Positions 12,601 through 25,813 are shown, counted from the first letter of the stretch. The stretch: 64,000 bases of DNA from Isoetes taiwanensis (GCA_021234155.1 JAJEKV010000129.1:1405963-1469962), one strand, 5' to 3'. Numbers and translations: made by a program. Notes: generated by a model from the sequence alone, not told the origin.

Positions 12601-15574
12601 GTAGCATGTTGATAGACAAGTGTTGAGGATGTTGCTGGCTTCACGCCTTCCAATTGTCTGGCATCTCTTTTCTTTGATCTGTTATACTGTGAGAGAGAAG
12701 GAATAACAAGGGAAATTATGCATGCGAGGCATATAGCTTATACTATTATGATTACAAATTCTGTTAAAGCTATTAGGCCCCCTTAGTGTCTCCCCTCGAG
12801 GTGCACACGTACTCCATGGCATTGTTGTCGATGTTCCTCCTAGTGCACTGGTGTTGAAGATCTATATCCTCCTATTTGTACGTCAGCTCATGCTCGATTG
12901 GTTGATGCTTCGTCGTTCCGGTCTGCTTCTTAATCTCGTTCTTGGGCAATAATTGCTTCCCCTTCACAATGTTTGAAGATCTTTGGAGGTGCCTCTTGAA
13001 ATTGTGCGCAATTTCTTTGGCTACAATCGTAAGGAGTTGTTCTCTTCGTCCGTTGCCTTTCGAATCGTCGATCCTTGGGTTCGTGAAGTTGCATGCGAGT
13101 TATCGTAGCTTGGTGAGGTTTCTAGCTGATTCGTCGATTCTTTGGCTCGGTTCTCCTAATCGCTTCTCCATCTGGCATGCATGTTATAAACATCACCAGT
13201 TAAGGCTCCTCAGTTGGCTCGTTGATGTCGGGTCGTCCCGAAGAATTCCTCGACGTCTACTAGCTTGCGGTCGTGGTCGTAGTTTCTGAAGATGTCTGGT
13301 TGTTCCTCCTTGTTGTTGAGGACACTCGTGTCATTAGTGTTGCTACTGCCACAAGAGGTGGAGTTGCATCCCAAGGATGTCGTCGTGCAAGCCTAGATGG
13401 TGCAGCGTTAGGGATCTTGACATGACTGGCATTATGTCTCATCTTGACATTGTGCTGGACGAGCGATCTTCTACTTGAGGCCGCTTCTCGAAGTATCTGG
13501 AGTTGAAGCTTGGCTTAGGCTCTGGTCTTCTCTCTCTCTACTTGCTCTTCCATTCGAACACTTGCTCTTGGCTATACCTGTGGTTCTTTTTTTCATCCTT
13601 TGGCAGTCGAAGTGATGGAGTTTCTTGACGCAAATGCTAAACCCTAAAACATGATCCTAAACTCATGTTTTGTACTATGTGTGAACACCCGATATCTATG
13701 ATAGACACATATATATAATTATATTGGGATTTTAATTCATCCACTTTTCTAATTTATAGAAGAGGATATGCTTAAGTGTTTATACTCCTTTAGGATTTTC
13801 CCTCCTCCAATCACGTTTGATTCTTCGGTTTTGCTGCATCTTCCTCGTTCTGCTTGACTCCGGGGTTCCTTAAGGTGTTGCAACTGTAGTTGACCTTCGT
13901 GTGTGATCTGAGGTCGTTATTCCAAGTCGCGGAGAGCGTTCCTCGATGTGAACTCTTGAGTTGAAAATGCCCCTCCTTAATGTGTTTACCTGTCATGTGG
14001 AGTGCTGTGACTGCTCAGCGTCCGTACATGCAGTGTGTCGTTACAAGGTTGAAGATGTGTGGTGCCATTGATTGCTTGAGTACGATCACCTGGTTGTTGC
14101 AGTCAGGCATTCTTGCATGTCTTCGAAGCTCTGAGCTAGCGATCGTCGGGTAGACAGTGTCATTTCTCGGCCGTTTGAATTTCTGAGTGCGACTCCTGTT
14201 GCTCAGATTTTACTTCGTTGTGAGATGCCTCCCCTATGCCTGGGAATGTTGTCGTCTCCATTGCACATGCCACCGCTCCTTCGAGTTGCCTTTGAGTAGT
14301 CTGTGGTTGTTGGCTAGGTCGGCTCCTCCGTCCTTCTGGTCGGGTCCACTCGAGTCTTGAACTACTTGACTAAGGTGCTGGAATCATCCTTCCTTGGGTT
14401 TGCAGGCGTTTCTGGATCTGGAACTCTTGTTCGTACCGACTATCCTCTTCCTCGATCTTGCCCTTGGTGTTGATATATGCCTTCAAGTCGGAGATGTGCC
14501 TTCCCTATTATGTGTTTCCTCTCTTTCCTTGATTATGATCCCCTATTTTTGAAATTGATGAAGTCATTATTGTCTTCTTACTAGGGCAAGGGGCCTGGGA
14601 GCTCGTCATATCTGGACTTGGATGTTCTGCAGTTGTCTAGCGTTGTTGCGCCTTTTGTTGATGTTGCCCTTATCCTGTTCGGCTTGTGATGCTGTCGAGG
14701 TGCTGGGTAGGAGCGCACTCGTTGTTTTCCCTCTGATTCGCATCCGCTCCTGGATCGCTAAGAACTCCTCCTCTGTATGTCACTCTTGCTGAGCCATCAT
14801 CTGCCTGATGCCGGTGTAGGCTTATATATTTGTTGATGATTGGCCAGTGTACGTCTGGGCCTCCCTTATGCTGATGTGAAAGTCATGTGTTTCCCGGTTG
14901 ATGAAGTCATCAAGGTCCAGTTGTTGACGTAAGAGATGTAGGAGCTCATCTATCCTGTCGCCCCTGTCCTTGCACTCTGGGAGGTTCTTGATGTCGTGGA
15001 GACTTAGGTACGCCTCTCCTTGGATGATTACTGGGGTTGAGCTTGTGATGCCTAGCCCAAGTGGTGGAGTTGTCCTTGCTGCTCTTAATCCCTCCTCGAA
15101 GCTCGGAAGGGCCTTCTCTGCTTGTTGCCTTTCTTGAGTGTCGGGTCGACGTCACTGATGTCCTCCATGTCCGACCCACGTCCTTCATCTTCCTCCTGCT
15201 CTTTCCTCTTGTATTCCAGAAGCATCTGCTCTTCTTCACCTGCTGCCATGGCCATAGGCTCAATATCTAGGGGTTGGACAGATGGTTCCCCTATCTGGGT
15301 CTGGGCTCTATTGGATAGGAAAATAGCTATAGCTGCGGTGTATTAGAAGTATCTCCTCCTATTTACAGCTACGGACATATAATTGGGTAAGCGGCTAGCC
15401 TTATTTTCTAGGTATTTGTCTATCTTGGGGATGTCCTACAGAGCTGTATGAAGGGCTATGCTTGGAGCAAAGTATCCTATGCAAGGGGGAAGTTCTACTA
15501 GAGAAGGACCTATCTTTGCATGGAACTCAGCCCTGATGTCCTGGTAATAGGGAGTAGCGTTGATGGTTGCCATG
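12600..15574 (-). pseudogene. Decayed Gag-like retroelement frame
   Basis: On the minus strand a protein frame can be followed from an ATG at 15574 (MATINATPYYQDIRAEF) with in-frame TAG and TAA near 15430-15340. It continues as EPMAMAAGEEEQMLLEYKRK and DMEDISDVDPTLKKGNKQRR. Further left come helical charged stretches such as LPECKDRGDRIDELLHLL and IREAQTYTGQSS. Composition and position resemble a retrotransposon Gag N-terminal region, but no zinc knuckle was seen. It may belong to the gypsy element whose 3' end is at 9266-10413, or to an unrelated insertion. Fine reading left of 14300 is unreliable. Confidence 0.4.
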
Positions 15575-15865
15575 ATGCTAGAGCTGCTGGGGATATCAAA
15601 CAGATGAAAGAGCGCCTCTGGGAGCTGAAAAATCGGACTTGGAGCGAGGAGCAAAGGTGTAGGATGCAAATGAGGGTTGTGGTCTACTTATAGGCAAAAC
15701 CCTAATTTTTGGGAAATTTTAGGGTTTGGGAGAACCTATGATTCTAAGGTATTGCTATGCAAAAGACAGGCTAATCATGTTAAAGAGTACATTCTAAGGA
15801 TCCTATTGCAGCAAATTTCGTCTAATTGGAGAAAGTTAGGACAATTTAGAACAATTTTAGTGTGA

Positions 15866-16338
15866 CCACTCACACAGTGCCGAGGAGCAAATTCGAGCAT
15901 GGGCAGATTTGGTCTGGGCGCACTCTGTGAGGGGTGGGGCCTTATTTGGGTCGAAGATGATGCAAAACATGCAAACTAAGGATAGAATCCTGCATATCTC
16001 GTCGAGATAGGTCGGATTGACCCTTACTTGCCTCATTTGGACAAGTTTTGGCCTAGTTTTGGGGTCGACCACTCACACAGTGCGCCAGGATCAAATCGGA
16101 TCCTGAACGGATTTGGTCTGGGCGCACTCTGTGAGGGGTGGGGCTCCATTTGAGTTTGGGTTAATTTCTACAAACTAGGGGTCAAATCCTACTAAACAAG
16201 GTGAGCTGAGTCGAATGGTGCCCTTACTTTCTGCATTTGGCCAAGTATTGGCAAAGATCAGTGGTCGACCACTCACACAGTGCGCGAGAGGCTAATCCGA
16301 GAATGACTGATTTGATCCTGGCGCACTCTGTGAGGGGT
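15866..16338. repeat. Three hairpin units spaced about 200 bp apart (left array)
   Basis: Units at about 15866-15938, 16069-16138 and 16269-16338. Each starts CCACTCACACAGTGC and ends GCGCACTCTGTGAGGGG, near-complementary arms of about 17 bp. The inner part also pairs, for example CCAGGATCAAATC with GGATTTGGTCTGG. The spacers (about 130 bp) are loosely alike, so the true repeat unit is about 200 bp. Two related units occur at 25814-26098. Confidence 0.85.
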
Positions 16339-16679
16339 GGGGCCAGAAACACTGAGTTTTGCTCCAATTTTGGTAGATATCATTAATACAACCTAATTAC
16401 TTATAGCTTTACACGTTAACATGATCAAAACATAAATTTGTATTTACAAAAAGTTGTGTATTTACGATAACTAGCAATCTTTTTTCTGCTATGAGCTCGT
16501 GGATGTTGCAACCGAGTGCTTGATAGTCGAGAAGGTTCTTCATGCAGATGATTAACGTATGTCTTCCATTCGAACAAGGTGACCTAGCAAACGCACTAAT
16601 GACCTGTGGTGCAATTGCAGATTCCTTTTCCAAAAACACGTAAATTCGGCATTTTAGCCATTTTTTTAAAAAAACAAGC

Positions 16680-17000
16680 CCATAAAACGCAGTGAGCCTA
16701 AAAAAAGTCCACATTTCGAAGACAAGCAGGTTTTCTTGGTTTTGGACAAAGTAAGAAACACACTTTTTGGAGCACCAAAATGCAAGCTGAAAAGAGAAAA
16801 GTCTATGCGCATAGAAGACGATCCTTATTAAATTATATTTTTTTTAAAACGCGGTGAGCCTAAAGAAATCCACATTTCGAAGACAAGCGGGTTTTCTTGT
16901 TTTTAAACAAAGTAAAAGACAAACTTTTAGACCATCAAAATGCAACCGAAAAAAGAAAAGCCTATCTTGGCGCATAGACATGGCGATCATTAATGGAATA
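16680..17000. repeat. Two tandem ~165 bp subterminal repeats
   Basis: The phrases AAAACGCAGTGAGCCTAAA, CCACATTTCGAAGACAAGC and CACCAAAATGCAA occur at about 16684-16830 and again, with small changes, at 16850-17000. Each copy ends in a palindrome of the TATGCGCATA type. They lie just inside the left end of the 8.8 kb element, as subterminal repeats do in several DNA-transposon families. Confidence 0.75.
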
Positions 17001-17127
17001 TATTACATTTAAAATAGGGCACATAGAATAAAATGTTTAACTTTTGGACCAGAAATTTTAAATATCAAAGGAACATCCTTTGCAGGTATTTCCTCATCGA
17101 TTCGAGAACCTTGCAGGAGACTTAGGC

Positions 17128-19910
17128 TTAGTAGCTTCTAGATTTTCCTCGGACTTCGGTAGGAACTTCTTTGTGTGACCTTAAGTGGATCTTGGCCGGG
17201 GAATCAATTCGACATAGTCGGCTTGATCGTCGGTGTTCGGTAAGAGGAGGCCGCAGGCTACGAGCGATGGGAGAAGGCGGAACACCATCCTTATCCTTGA
17301 TCCCAAGTTCCTGTTTTTTCGTCCGGCAAAGGCGTGTAAAGGCCCGACCGTGACTTGATGTATGCTCTTGCATCTGCGTCGGCGTCAATGGCTCTGTGAT
17401 TCGCGGCCCATACGTAATGCACAAGCTAGCGTGGTGCGGACCACGAAAATCGTCAAGCGACCCAATCTCCGGGTTGCGAGAACATGTCGAGCGTGTTAAT
17501 TAGTCTCGAGGCTTACGGTAGGGATTGACAATCGTCCACTGGTGAGCCCGGGTGCGTAAGCTTTTGTAAAGGCTGGCGGGCATTGAAAAGCATTGCGAAA
17601 ATCCCATGCGGTAGTGTTATAGTGCATTTGGCTTCTCTGCTTGAATCGCTATGGTAGCCTATGTGAATCTGCTCCCCACCGTTGACAAGTCTAGCACCAC
17701 CACCTCCCCTAATATTCGTCTTTAACACAAAAGAAAGGAAACACTTTTGTATTAAGCTATGCCGCATGGAGAAAACAACTAGGCGCTTACCATATGGCAG
17801 CCTCGTAACCCAGCCTTGCGATTGGGTCTTCATAGCGCTTGCACCATACCGGCCTGGTTAGTGGGTGGAAGGCGACAATCCTCGAGGCGGGCGGTGTTTA
17901 TCTTAACAAACCTTCCCAAAAAGAATCAAACTCGGCGTGCGTAAATGGTGAGTCATCACCCGCGGTTTGTCGAGCAACTTAAACCCGTAAGGTATGTCGG
18001 CAATGCACAAGGAATAGTTGCGGGTCTCAAAGTGTGGTCGAGTTTGACACAATTCCACGATACACGATAAAGACAATTACGGCCAAACATATCAAATCTT
18101 TCAAACTTCGGAAGGCACCAAACTCTGCTTTCGGCTTCTTGAGACTTTTTTCAGCTTTGGCTCCTCCTTAGCTAGCGGACCATGTTCAAAAGCCGGTGGC
18201 ATGGGGTCTTTCTTTTACGAAAGCCGAAAAATTTGTAAGAAACAAAGCGGCGGCTCCCTCACTCGTGCTATGCGCGCATAGCATGGGAGTGAGGGACAAT
18301 CAATGCTATCGCGGCGCATAGCACTACCACAAAGATCCCTCAATCACATGCTATCTTGGCGCATAGCACACCAAAAGCGAATACCTTAACTCAAGCGGCA
18401 AGGAGGAGAAAGAAATGACATACCCGGTTGGTAAAGTTGGTGGCATATTGATTTATTTTTCGTCGAGGACCACGTGGGGTATAATTCCGCACCTTCTCCC
18501 GGTTATCGCATGATTGAGGTGAACCATTATTTTTATTCGCGGCCGAGTGCACAATCTTTTTGGCTGCAAAGCGTTCCAAGAGGTTAATAACAAACATTGG
18601 AAAAACGTGAGTGTGTAATGTAGGCTTCTTGTTTAAATTCTCTCTGCATCTCTTCGAGTGAGCTGTTTATCAACAACCTTTTGCGGGGACCTCACAAACT
18701 TTGTCAACATTTTTTAGGCCTTGCATTTCCATGAGAGCCATTATACCCATATCCTTTTGCTTTGCGGGTTCATTTTCTTCCTCTTGGAATCCGTTGACTT
18801 GCCTTTAGTTTTTAAAGTGCCCTCGGAGAACATGTCAAAAATTTTTTTCTTGTAGCTCCCGGACCTAACATAGAAAACAACAAGCATGTTAAAAAATATT
18901 TAAGAGCCATCTTGGCGCATAGCCAAAGGCGAAGGTCGAGAGAAAATACTTACCGTCCATGACGGAAAGCTAACTGAAAATAATTATCATATTTTACAAG
19001 AGATGCTCGGCATCGAGGTGGAAATAAGTTAAGGCGACTTTCGGTGGCGCCTTTGTTCTTTTAAGGCGGTCTGAGCACGGTCATCCTTAATATCTTTCTC
19101 ACCTTGGTGCTCACGAGCGGAAGAGTTCATATTCCTTGTGCATGAATTTAATTTTATCGTGAAGCTCATACTCATCCGATACTCATTGTCCACGTTGTGG
19201 CTCATTGCAAGCAGCTTTGCCTCGGTCAAGTGACACCCGTAAACAAAGGCAAAGATTTGTGAGAAGCGGTGCTCCTTTGTTTCCTTGTATAGCTGTCTTC
19301 TTGCCTTGAAAGCTGTGGGTGCCCCTAAAACATAGTATTTGTAGTTCTCGTCCTCTTCCTTAACAAAGCGGCTCCTTATCATTGCCTGGGCGGGATCAAC
19401 TATACATATATGTGGGGCTATTCTTTGCATTGACTTTGTCTCTTATTCTTTCTTTCGGTCGCGGTTAAGTGGCCCTTTGTAAATTTTCTGGACTTGCAAT
19501 TGTCTTACACCTTGCTTTCGTCCTTAGGTGCAAACTTCACCACAGTCCTGAGAGAGATGCATGATGCGGGTACCACGACATCTCATTTCGATTTCCTCGA
19601 GCTTCTTAGATGCCATGTCCTTCTCCTTAGTTGCTATCTTAGGTGCGGTCACGGCGGCAAAAGCTTGCTTAAGGGCCTTTTGGCGGCTTTTGAGAGTGGA
19701 GGCTTCGGTGGTTGTAACCAGGCCAGCCTTGTAATAATTTCTCTTTCCTTTCTTTTTAGGTGGCTCCTCCTCTTCCTCCTCTACATCCTCCTCTACATCC
19801 TCCTCTTGATTTCCTCTACTTCTTCCTCCTCTTCCACATCTTGACCAAGGATGCAAAGTGGCTCCCGTTGCTTTAGAAAGGGGTAAGTTTTGGAGCAGAG
19901 GGCATTGCAT
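17128..19910 (-). pseudogene. Left, minus-strand gene remnant of the 8.8 kb element
   Basis: Several minus-strand frames look protein-like. The frame at 19524-19910 has a glutamate run followed by PPKKKGKRNYYKAG, a likely nuclear-localisation patch, then a lysine-rich helix. The frame at 19029-19430 contains YKYYVLGAPTAFKARRQLYK and HRFSQIFAFVYGCHLTEAKL. The frame at 17128-17424 gives a basic, proline-rich C-terminus. Stops and gaps between them could be introns or damage. I do not recognise the family. Its direction is opposite to the right-hand gene, suggesting a two-gene transposon. Confidence 0.4.
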
Positions 19911-21394
19911 CTTTCAATAATTTAGGAACAGAGGCACTAGAAGTTAAAATAGGATCCTTGCACAATAGCGGGTCCTTCAAAATGGTGACAAGATCACGGA
20001 AAGTAACATTTTTTAAGCGCCAAGAAGAACATTAAAGTTTCTTAGGCTATGCGGCGCATAGACAATACCCACAATCTTTGCTTTCATTCGGGCTGAATGT
20101 AACCTGCATGTCCTCGGGAGGCGGACGGTGAGCTTAAAGAAATGGGGTCCATAGAGAGTAAACATGTTGAGCCCCTTAGTCGTTGTGGTGCAGTTAATAT
20201 GATACATCTAGAAGAGCTCGGTATCTATTAACTGCCACATCTCTTGAAGCTATCAACTCTTTGGATTCTTTACCAAAAGCTGTCACAAAATGCAGATACA
20301 AAAAACGGGCTGTTCCTCTAACAAGTAGCCCACTGCTGGTCCTTACAAAAATAGGAACCGTCCTCGGTGATCATGAATGGTGTAGGTGCATCACCCGCCG
20401 GTTGATTCTTAGCCTTTGTTGACTTCCTCTTCTTGGCGGCTTTTACGGGAGGAGCACGCCGAGGATTTTTCTTGGTTCTACAAGGCGGAAAAAACATATT
20501 AAAAAGGCGCTAGAAAATGCACAAGCGGATCTAACATTGGAAAGGCCTATGCGCGCATGGACTCCCGCAAGTGAAAAACATTATGCCTATGCGCGCATAG
20601 ACAATGGCAGATAGAAAAGGTAAATGCCTATGCGCGCATAGACAAGGGTTGCTAAAATGTTGGTGCCTATGCGGCGCATAGACAATACAAGAAGAAAAAA
20701 CAATATGCTGTGTGGCGGCGCCAAAAACAATAATAAGAAAAACACGAGAATGCCTATCTTGGCGCATAGACTATGAAAAAGAAAAAAAACACTAAATGCT
20801 CTTGCCCAAGAAGAAATTCGGCAAACAAGATGTCCAAAAAGCTAAAATCAACTATCTTGACTCTAACCAAAAGACCCTAAGCGGGCTACATTTGGTATAA
20901 AATTTCTAACAAGTCTTGTAAAAGCGCTCTTGGCTGAGATGTTTACATTACCTTCCACTGTCATGTTTGGCGGCGCTATGCGAGAACTCTATGGAGATGC
21001 TCTGATTCGAAGCGGAAGAGCAAATTTCTAGGCGGAGGTCGGCGCCTTGGAGTATCGTCTGTATGTGCAAATGCCTCCATATGTTTTCGTATTTATATTG
21101 TGTTAGGTACTTTGCTTTTAGTCTATGAATTCTTGCATACACATCTAGTTTTGGTTGCGGGCATTGGCTTGTGGAGATAATGTCTAATATTTTGTAATGT
21201 TTCTTGGTTGTGTGGCATCTATTTTTATTATTGAAGTATCGCACATAGACATATTTTATCCTGTCTATGCGGCGCATGGGGTGTATATTACGTTATGCTA
21301 GCTGCTTTTCTATCTTGGCGCATGGGCATGTAGACTTGCGAGTTTGAAGGGGAGGGTTTAATGGCTGAAACAAGTCACTCTTCCTTGTGCGGCA

Positions 21395-24300
21395 ATGGAA
21401 GCGGCGGCCGAAGGCGATTTTACTTCAAGTCCACACCCTGTTAATGTGGCAATATTGACTTCGTGGTCGTTACAACACACCCACACCCGGTGGGTGGCGA
21501 TGAAGAACTGCCGATCGCTTCTCCCGGATGCTACCTCCTCCACACCATCTCCCTCCCCTTTACACCCTCTTTGCGTGTGTCTACCTCTTTTCAAACTCCA
21601 TCTCCAAAACACATTTCTGACATTCGTTGGTTTTCAAAACACCCTCCCCGCCACAATCACGAAGTATCTTCTCCTCTTCCCCTACTCAGCGTACTCACTC
21701 TATTTTTGATACTCCTTCACCTCTCCGGGAACTACACGAATCGTTGCAATATATTGTAGATTCTGCGGAGGCGTGTCTTTGCGTCTTCTTGGCCCTTCTT
21801 TTTGAGAAAGGGCTTACGAGGAAGACCTTCAAGTTCGAAAGAAAGTCGAGAACATTATTTCTTTGACGGACACGGCACTTCCGTTGAGAGGCGACAAGGC
21901 TGATGACCCCCGTGTTTGAAGGCGTGCGGTTACGCAATCTGAAAGACCTACCACCGGACCTTTGCTTTCGGAATAAAAAGTCTGCCGTGAAAAACCCGTC
22001 TGGCCGATGCGAAAAGATTTAAGAGGATCCACGGTAAAAGCTTTTAGAACTGTTATCTTGGCGATTGATGGGGCTATCTTACATGAAAATTTGAGGAGCC
22101 CGAATTCTTTGTAAAAAAAAATGCTTCTGAGGCCTTTACATTTTCGTCTTTAAAGAACATAAGACAACGGTTTTTGTCAATGTCGAAAGGTGATCAAGAG
22201 TTGTACTTGGCATCTGATTGTAAGGCCTGAAGTTGGAGACAATTTTCATACTATGTTTTGAGCAACACGATTGTGCCAACTTGCTTTTAAAAGAATACAT
22301 GCCATTGGAAGTAAATAAGCATGTCAAGAGTGCAAAAAGGTTAGAGCGGGGAATCCGTGCATTGATGACTATTCACACCCAAAGAAAGTTGTCGGTATGT
22401 TTGCCTAGAAGCAAAAGCTTGGCTGGTAGGTTTCTTTGACTCTAGCGTGGCGACTTCCAAGCAGTCGTATATCATCGTGAGCGGTATTACTAAGAAGGAA
22501 GTCTACGGCATGTACAAGGATCTTTTCGAGTTCAAGTCGGAAGTTCATATCCTATTCCTACTTCTTGAGGTTGTGGAAGCAAGAATTTAATCTTGTTAGG
22601 ATTCGAAGAGCCTGATTTTCGATTGTGTACTATTTGCTCCACATTAAAGGAAAAAGCGATCAATGGCAAAGGATATTCTAGAAAAAAGTACGTCCCTTTT
22701 CGTCTAATCCCTTCTCGTTAGCCGCGACTAGAGACATTGTCTTATGCGGCCATATACCGCGGCTATTTAGTCTTGAGTTTGTCTGTAATGCGCATAGCGG
22801 GTCTTTTTAATCTTGTAGTACTTCGCTGCAGGTCTCTTCAATCTTGTAGATCGCCCCTTCCCCGGTAGCTCTCGCCTATGCGGCGCATAACCTGCGTCTA
22901 CAAAAGCTTTTGCAGTTCTGTGGAGCCTTCGCATTTGCTTCAAAGGTCTTGACAAGCTTTGCCTATCTTGGCGCATACCGCGGCTACAAAAGCTTAGCTC
23001 TGGGATTACGTGGAGCCTTCTTTGTTGCTTCAAAGGTCTTGACAAGCTTTGCCTATCGCACATACCGCGGCTACAAAAGCTTAGCTGCAGTTACGTGGAG
23101 CCTTACTATTGCTTCAAAGGTCTTGACTAATGTCTTAATTGCGGATCGAGATAACTCAAGAGTTGCAAGTTCACGAGAGAGGCTCAAGCCTTGGAGAAAG
23201 AAGCTAGCAAAACATAGAAAGAAATCTTTGGAGAGGCCACTTTCGAATATATATGCGTGGTGGTAGGCGGCATGGACCAAAAGAAGACCTCACTTCCCCA
23301 TTTTGTAAATGTTCCAAAGGATTTAGATGAATCCGATTTTTGAGGCTTCATTTGGTTGGGGCGATGATCTTTCATGGTGTTTATGCGGTCGCGAGTATTT
23401 TTGACCTATCCAAATATACGGCGATCCTAACCTCACGGTGACAATACTAAATAAGATTTTCTTTGGCAAAGGAGAAGTTGCCTCGGTGTTGTACTACGGT
23501 TAGACAATACTACTAGAGAAAATAAAAACCAAGTTTTATTTGCTTATTTGCTTAATCTTTGGTCGGTGGGTATCTTTCGAAAGGTCAAGGTTGGTTTCTT
23601 ACTTGTGGGCCACACCCATGATCGGATAGAACAAATGTTATTGATTTTTACTGTGCGGTTGCGAAGGAAAAAAGCATTTTGTCTACACTCCTTGTGCGGT
23701 GTGATTGAGCAAGCATACAATCCGACTCGGTTTGCCGAAGTGCTTAGCGAGACTTTTGATTTTCGTGAGTTTGTTTTCCAGCGTCATGGTGATCTGAGGT
23801 CTGCTATCCATAAGTTGAATAATTTGACATTTCAACATCATGTAAAATTTTTTCTCAAGGGCGGTAAAAGCACAACTTCAAGGGAAGTACTTTGTCACCT
23901 CCCAAACTTGGCGACTGAGGCAGGCCTACAATATTTAAAATATGTTCTGAAACTAAGGTAATGAGAAGGGCTATTCGTGACCCAGCGAAAAGTGCCGTAG
24001 ACTACCTGAGAAAAGAACAAGGACAAAAATCCCGCCGTCTCAGCGACCAGCATGGAGAAAAGTATAAGGTCGGGTTTTAAGTACTTGATTGAGGAGGACA
24101 AAGGCTGGTGGGAGAATTTCTTTTCAATAATGCGGGGATGTAACTAAATCCCTCCTTGACATCTCTCACGGAAGTTGCTTTTTGTTGGCTGGTACTCAAG
24201 TTCATCCCCTTGTTGAGGCGGATCAAGGAATTGCAAAAGGGTTCCGTGTTACGCGATCTTGAAATCAACAAGGAAACGATCGTGTAATGTACCCTCGAGT

Positions 24301-24856
24301 AGGCGTGCCTTGAAAAAGAACCAAGGCCAAACTCGGAAAAACTTGCGGTTGTCTAAGGGGATGCTTATAGCTGTACCTTCGGCCCGATGATGACGAAAAG
24401 CGTCCTTTACGGATTGCGCGGGTTAAGGACATTGTACTCAAAGACAATCTCCCTCCGGTAGTGAAAGTTCCTTTGATGCGCCACTAAGGATCTGAGATCC
24501 TTTTGCTGGTCGGTATGATCTGTGATAATTCCTTTCAAGAAGGTAGGGAAAGCGATGAATAAGAATCACATGGACAATGACGGACTGAGCGAAACTCAAG
24601 TCTTTGGCTTATGATTTTACTCTCAAGGTTGATAACGAGGGCTACGTCGCGACAACGGTTAACTTCTTTGAAGTCTTTCTGCGAAGATAGTGAGACGAAG
24701 GTTCGGGATGAGGGCGGTGTTCCGGTTAGCTCTTGACCACTTCAAGTGACAATGAGGAGAGTGGCAACGAGGGCGATGGTGGCGAGTGCGAAGGAGTTGA
24801 CGAGTATAACGACATTCCTAATCCTGCTCTTCTCAAAGGCCGTAAACTTCTTGTAT
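21395..24856 (+). pseudogene. Right, plus-strand transposase-like gene remnant (VGHTH motif, DUF7869-like)
   Basis: The clearest part is 23548-23961: FRKVKVGFLLVGHTHDRIEQM, then RLRRKKAFCLHSL and a helical stretch ending LQYLKYVLKLR. The VGHTHxxIEQM pattern resembles the 'GHTHEDIDQMF' block of DUF7869-type proteins found in transposon-like genes of plants and animals. Downstream frames end in an acidic tail near 24720-24856. Upstream (21.4-23.2 kb) frames are broken. Family assignment rests on this one motif block; whether the protein is catalytic cannot be judged. Confidence 0.45.
22880..23130. repeat. Three ~97 bp tandem repeats
   Basis: Three successive copies share CTACAAAAGCTT, GTGGAGCCTTC and GCTTCAAAGGTCTTGAC. 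Each carries a palindrome variant followed, in two copies, by CATACCGCGGCTAC. They lie inside the plus-strand gene remnant and may be coding expansion or non-coding. Confidence 0.8.
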
Positions 24857-25813
24857 AATCTAAATGTGGGCACGTCGTTACCTCCTAGTTTTGGCTAGAG
24901 TTTTTTGTACATGTTGTACATGTTTTGTACATGCTCGCATAGCTTCTTCCAAGTTCATCCATGTTTTTTCATGTCTTGTATAAGCGCCAAATGCTATCAG
25001 ACATGTTAGTTATGTCTTGTATGTTTTTCTATTGCCTATGCGCGCATAGCACCTTGTGGTTCTTCTTGAGTAATAACAAATAGATACGCCTAGATTTGCC
25101 AATCTTGCTTTCATTTCTTGTGAAGATTTTAATGGTTCTTTAATTTTGCTAGTTTTCTTGTATTTCCTACATTTTCTTAAAAGGTGACTCCAATTTTACA
25201 GCTTGTTTGGGTGTCTACAATTCACAAAACAGCAAAAGTTTTCTAATTTTGGATCAAAAAAGGGGTGTCACAAATTCAAATTGAGGGCTGTTTTTTCAAT
25301 TGACCCCCCAAAAGTGGCAATTTTTAGGTTTTTTTTAGGGAATCTTTGAAAGATTCCTTTTTGTGGTGCAAACGCAGGTCATTAGTGCATTTGCTAGGTC
25401 ACCTTGTTTTCGATGAAGATTGTTGATAGGCCAGTTGTGCCCTGTACTACTCGCTTCGTTGGTAGAGGTGTTTGCCATAGTGCTTCCTCTCTTGGGTCTA
25501 CCTTTTCACAGTCCTCCCTTATGTTGTCTGCGCGTCGTCTGGGTCTTTAATGTCTTCAAATAGTCATGCCCTTTGCTCTTCTGTAGCTCTAGCCTTGTAC
25601 CCTAAAAGTTATTGCTTCTATTTCAAAACAAACCCTAGTTTGGAAGACAGAATTTAGGGTTTGAGCAATTTTGGTCATTTTGAGGTGGAATATAATATTT
25701 TTACCCTAATTTGAGGTCATAAATGGATTCTAGACTCTTTAATGGTCCTAACGCAACAAATTTCAGGTGATTTGGAACTGTATAGCTCAAGTTATGAAGG
25801 TTCAAAGTTTTGA

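Larger units (their letters stand above)
16802..25046. repeat. About 20 dispersed GC-core palindromes
   Basis: Variants of one palindrome recur: TATGCGCGCATA, TATGCGGCGCATA and TATCTTGGCGCATA. Examples lie near 16802, 16961, 18267, 18305, 18349, 20046, 20548, 20585, 20627, 20666, 20754, 21265, 22874, 22961 and 25032. They are flanked by CC/GC on the left and GAC/GCA on the right. They are confined to the 16.6-25.4 kb element and are densest at 20.5-20.8 kb, between its divergent gene remnants. Confidence 0.85.
16573..25408. mobile_element. 8.8 kb DNA element with 34 bp inverted ends and dispersed palindromes
   Basis: The left end (16573-16606) and right end (25375-25408) are inverted copies, differing at one position over about 33 bases. 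The core reads GGTGACCTAGCAAA, then YGCACTAATGACCTG, and weaker similarity extends outwards (CTTCCATTCG versus CTTCATCGA). Between them are gene remnants in divergent orientation (minus on the left, plus on the right) and about 20 palindromes of one family that are rare elsewhere. No clean target-site duplication was found, so the exact termini are uncertain. Known superfamily signatures (CACTA ends, hAT 8 bp TSD) are absent. Confidence 0.6.

Noticed and set aside
13260-13442. Minus-strand threonine-rich ORF
   Set aside because: No domain, repetitive codons and surrounding decay; treated as part of the worn retroelement region.
19494-19844. Plus-strand leucine/serine-rich frame with an apparent membrane segment
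   Set aside because: It is the reverse complement of a glutamate-rich minus frame and looks like its shadow.
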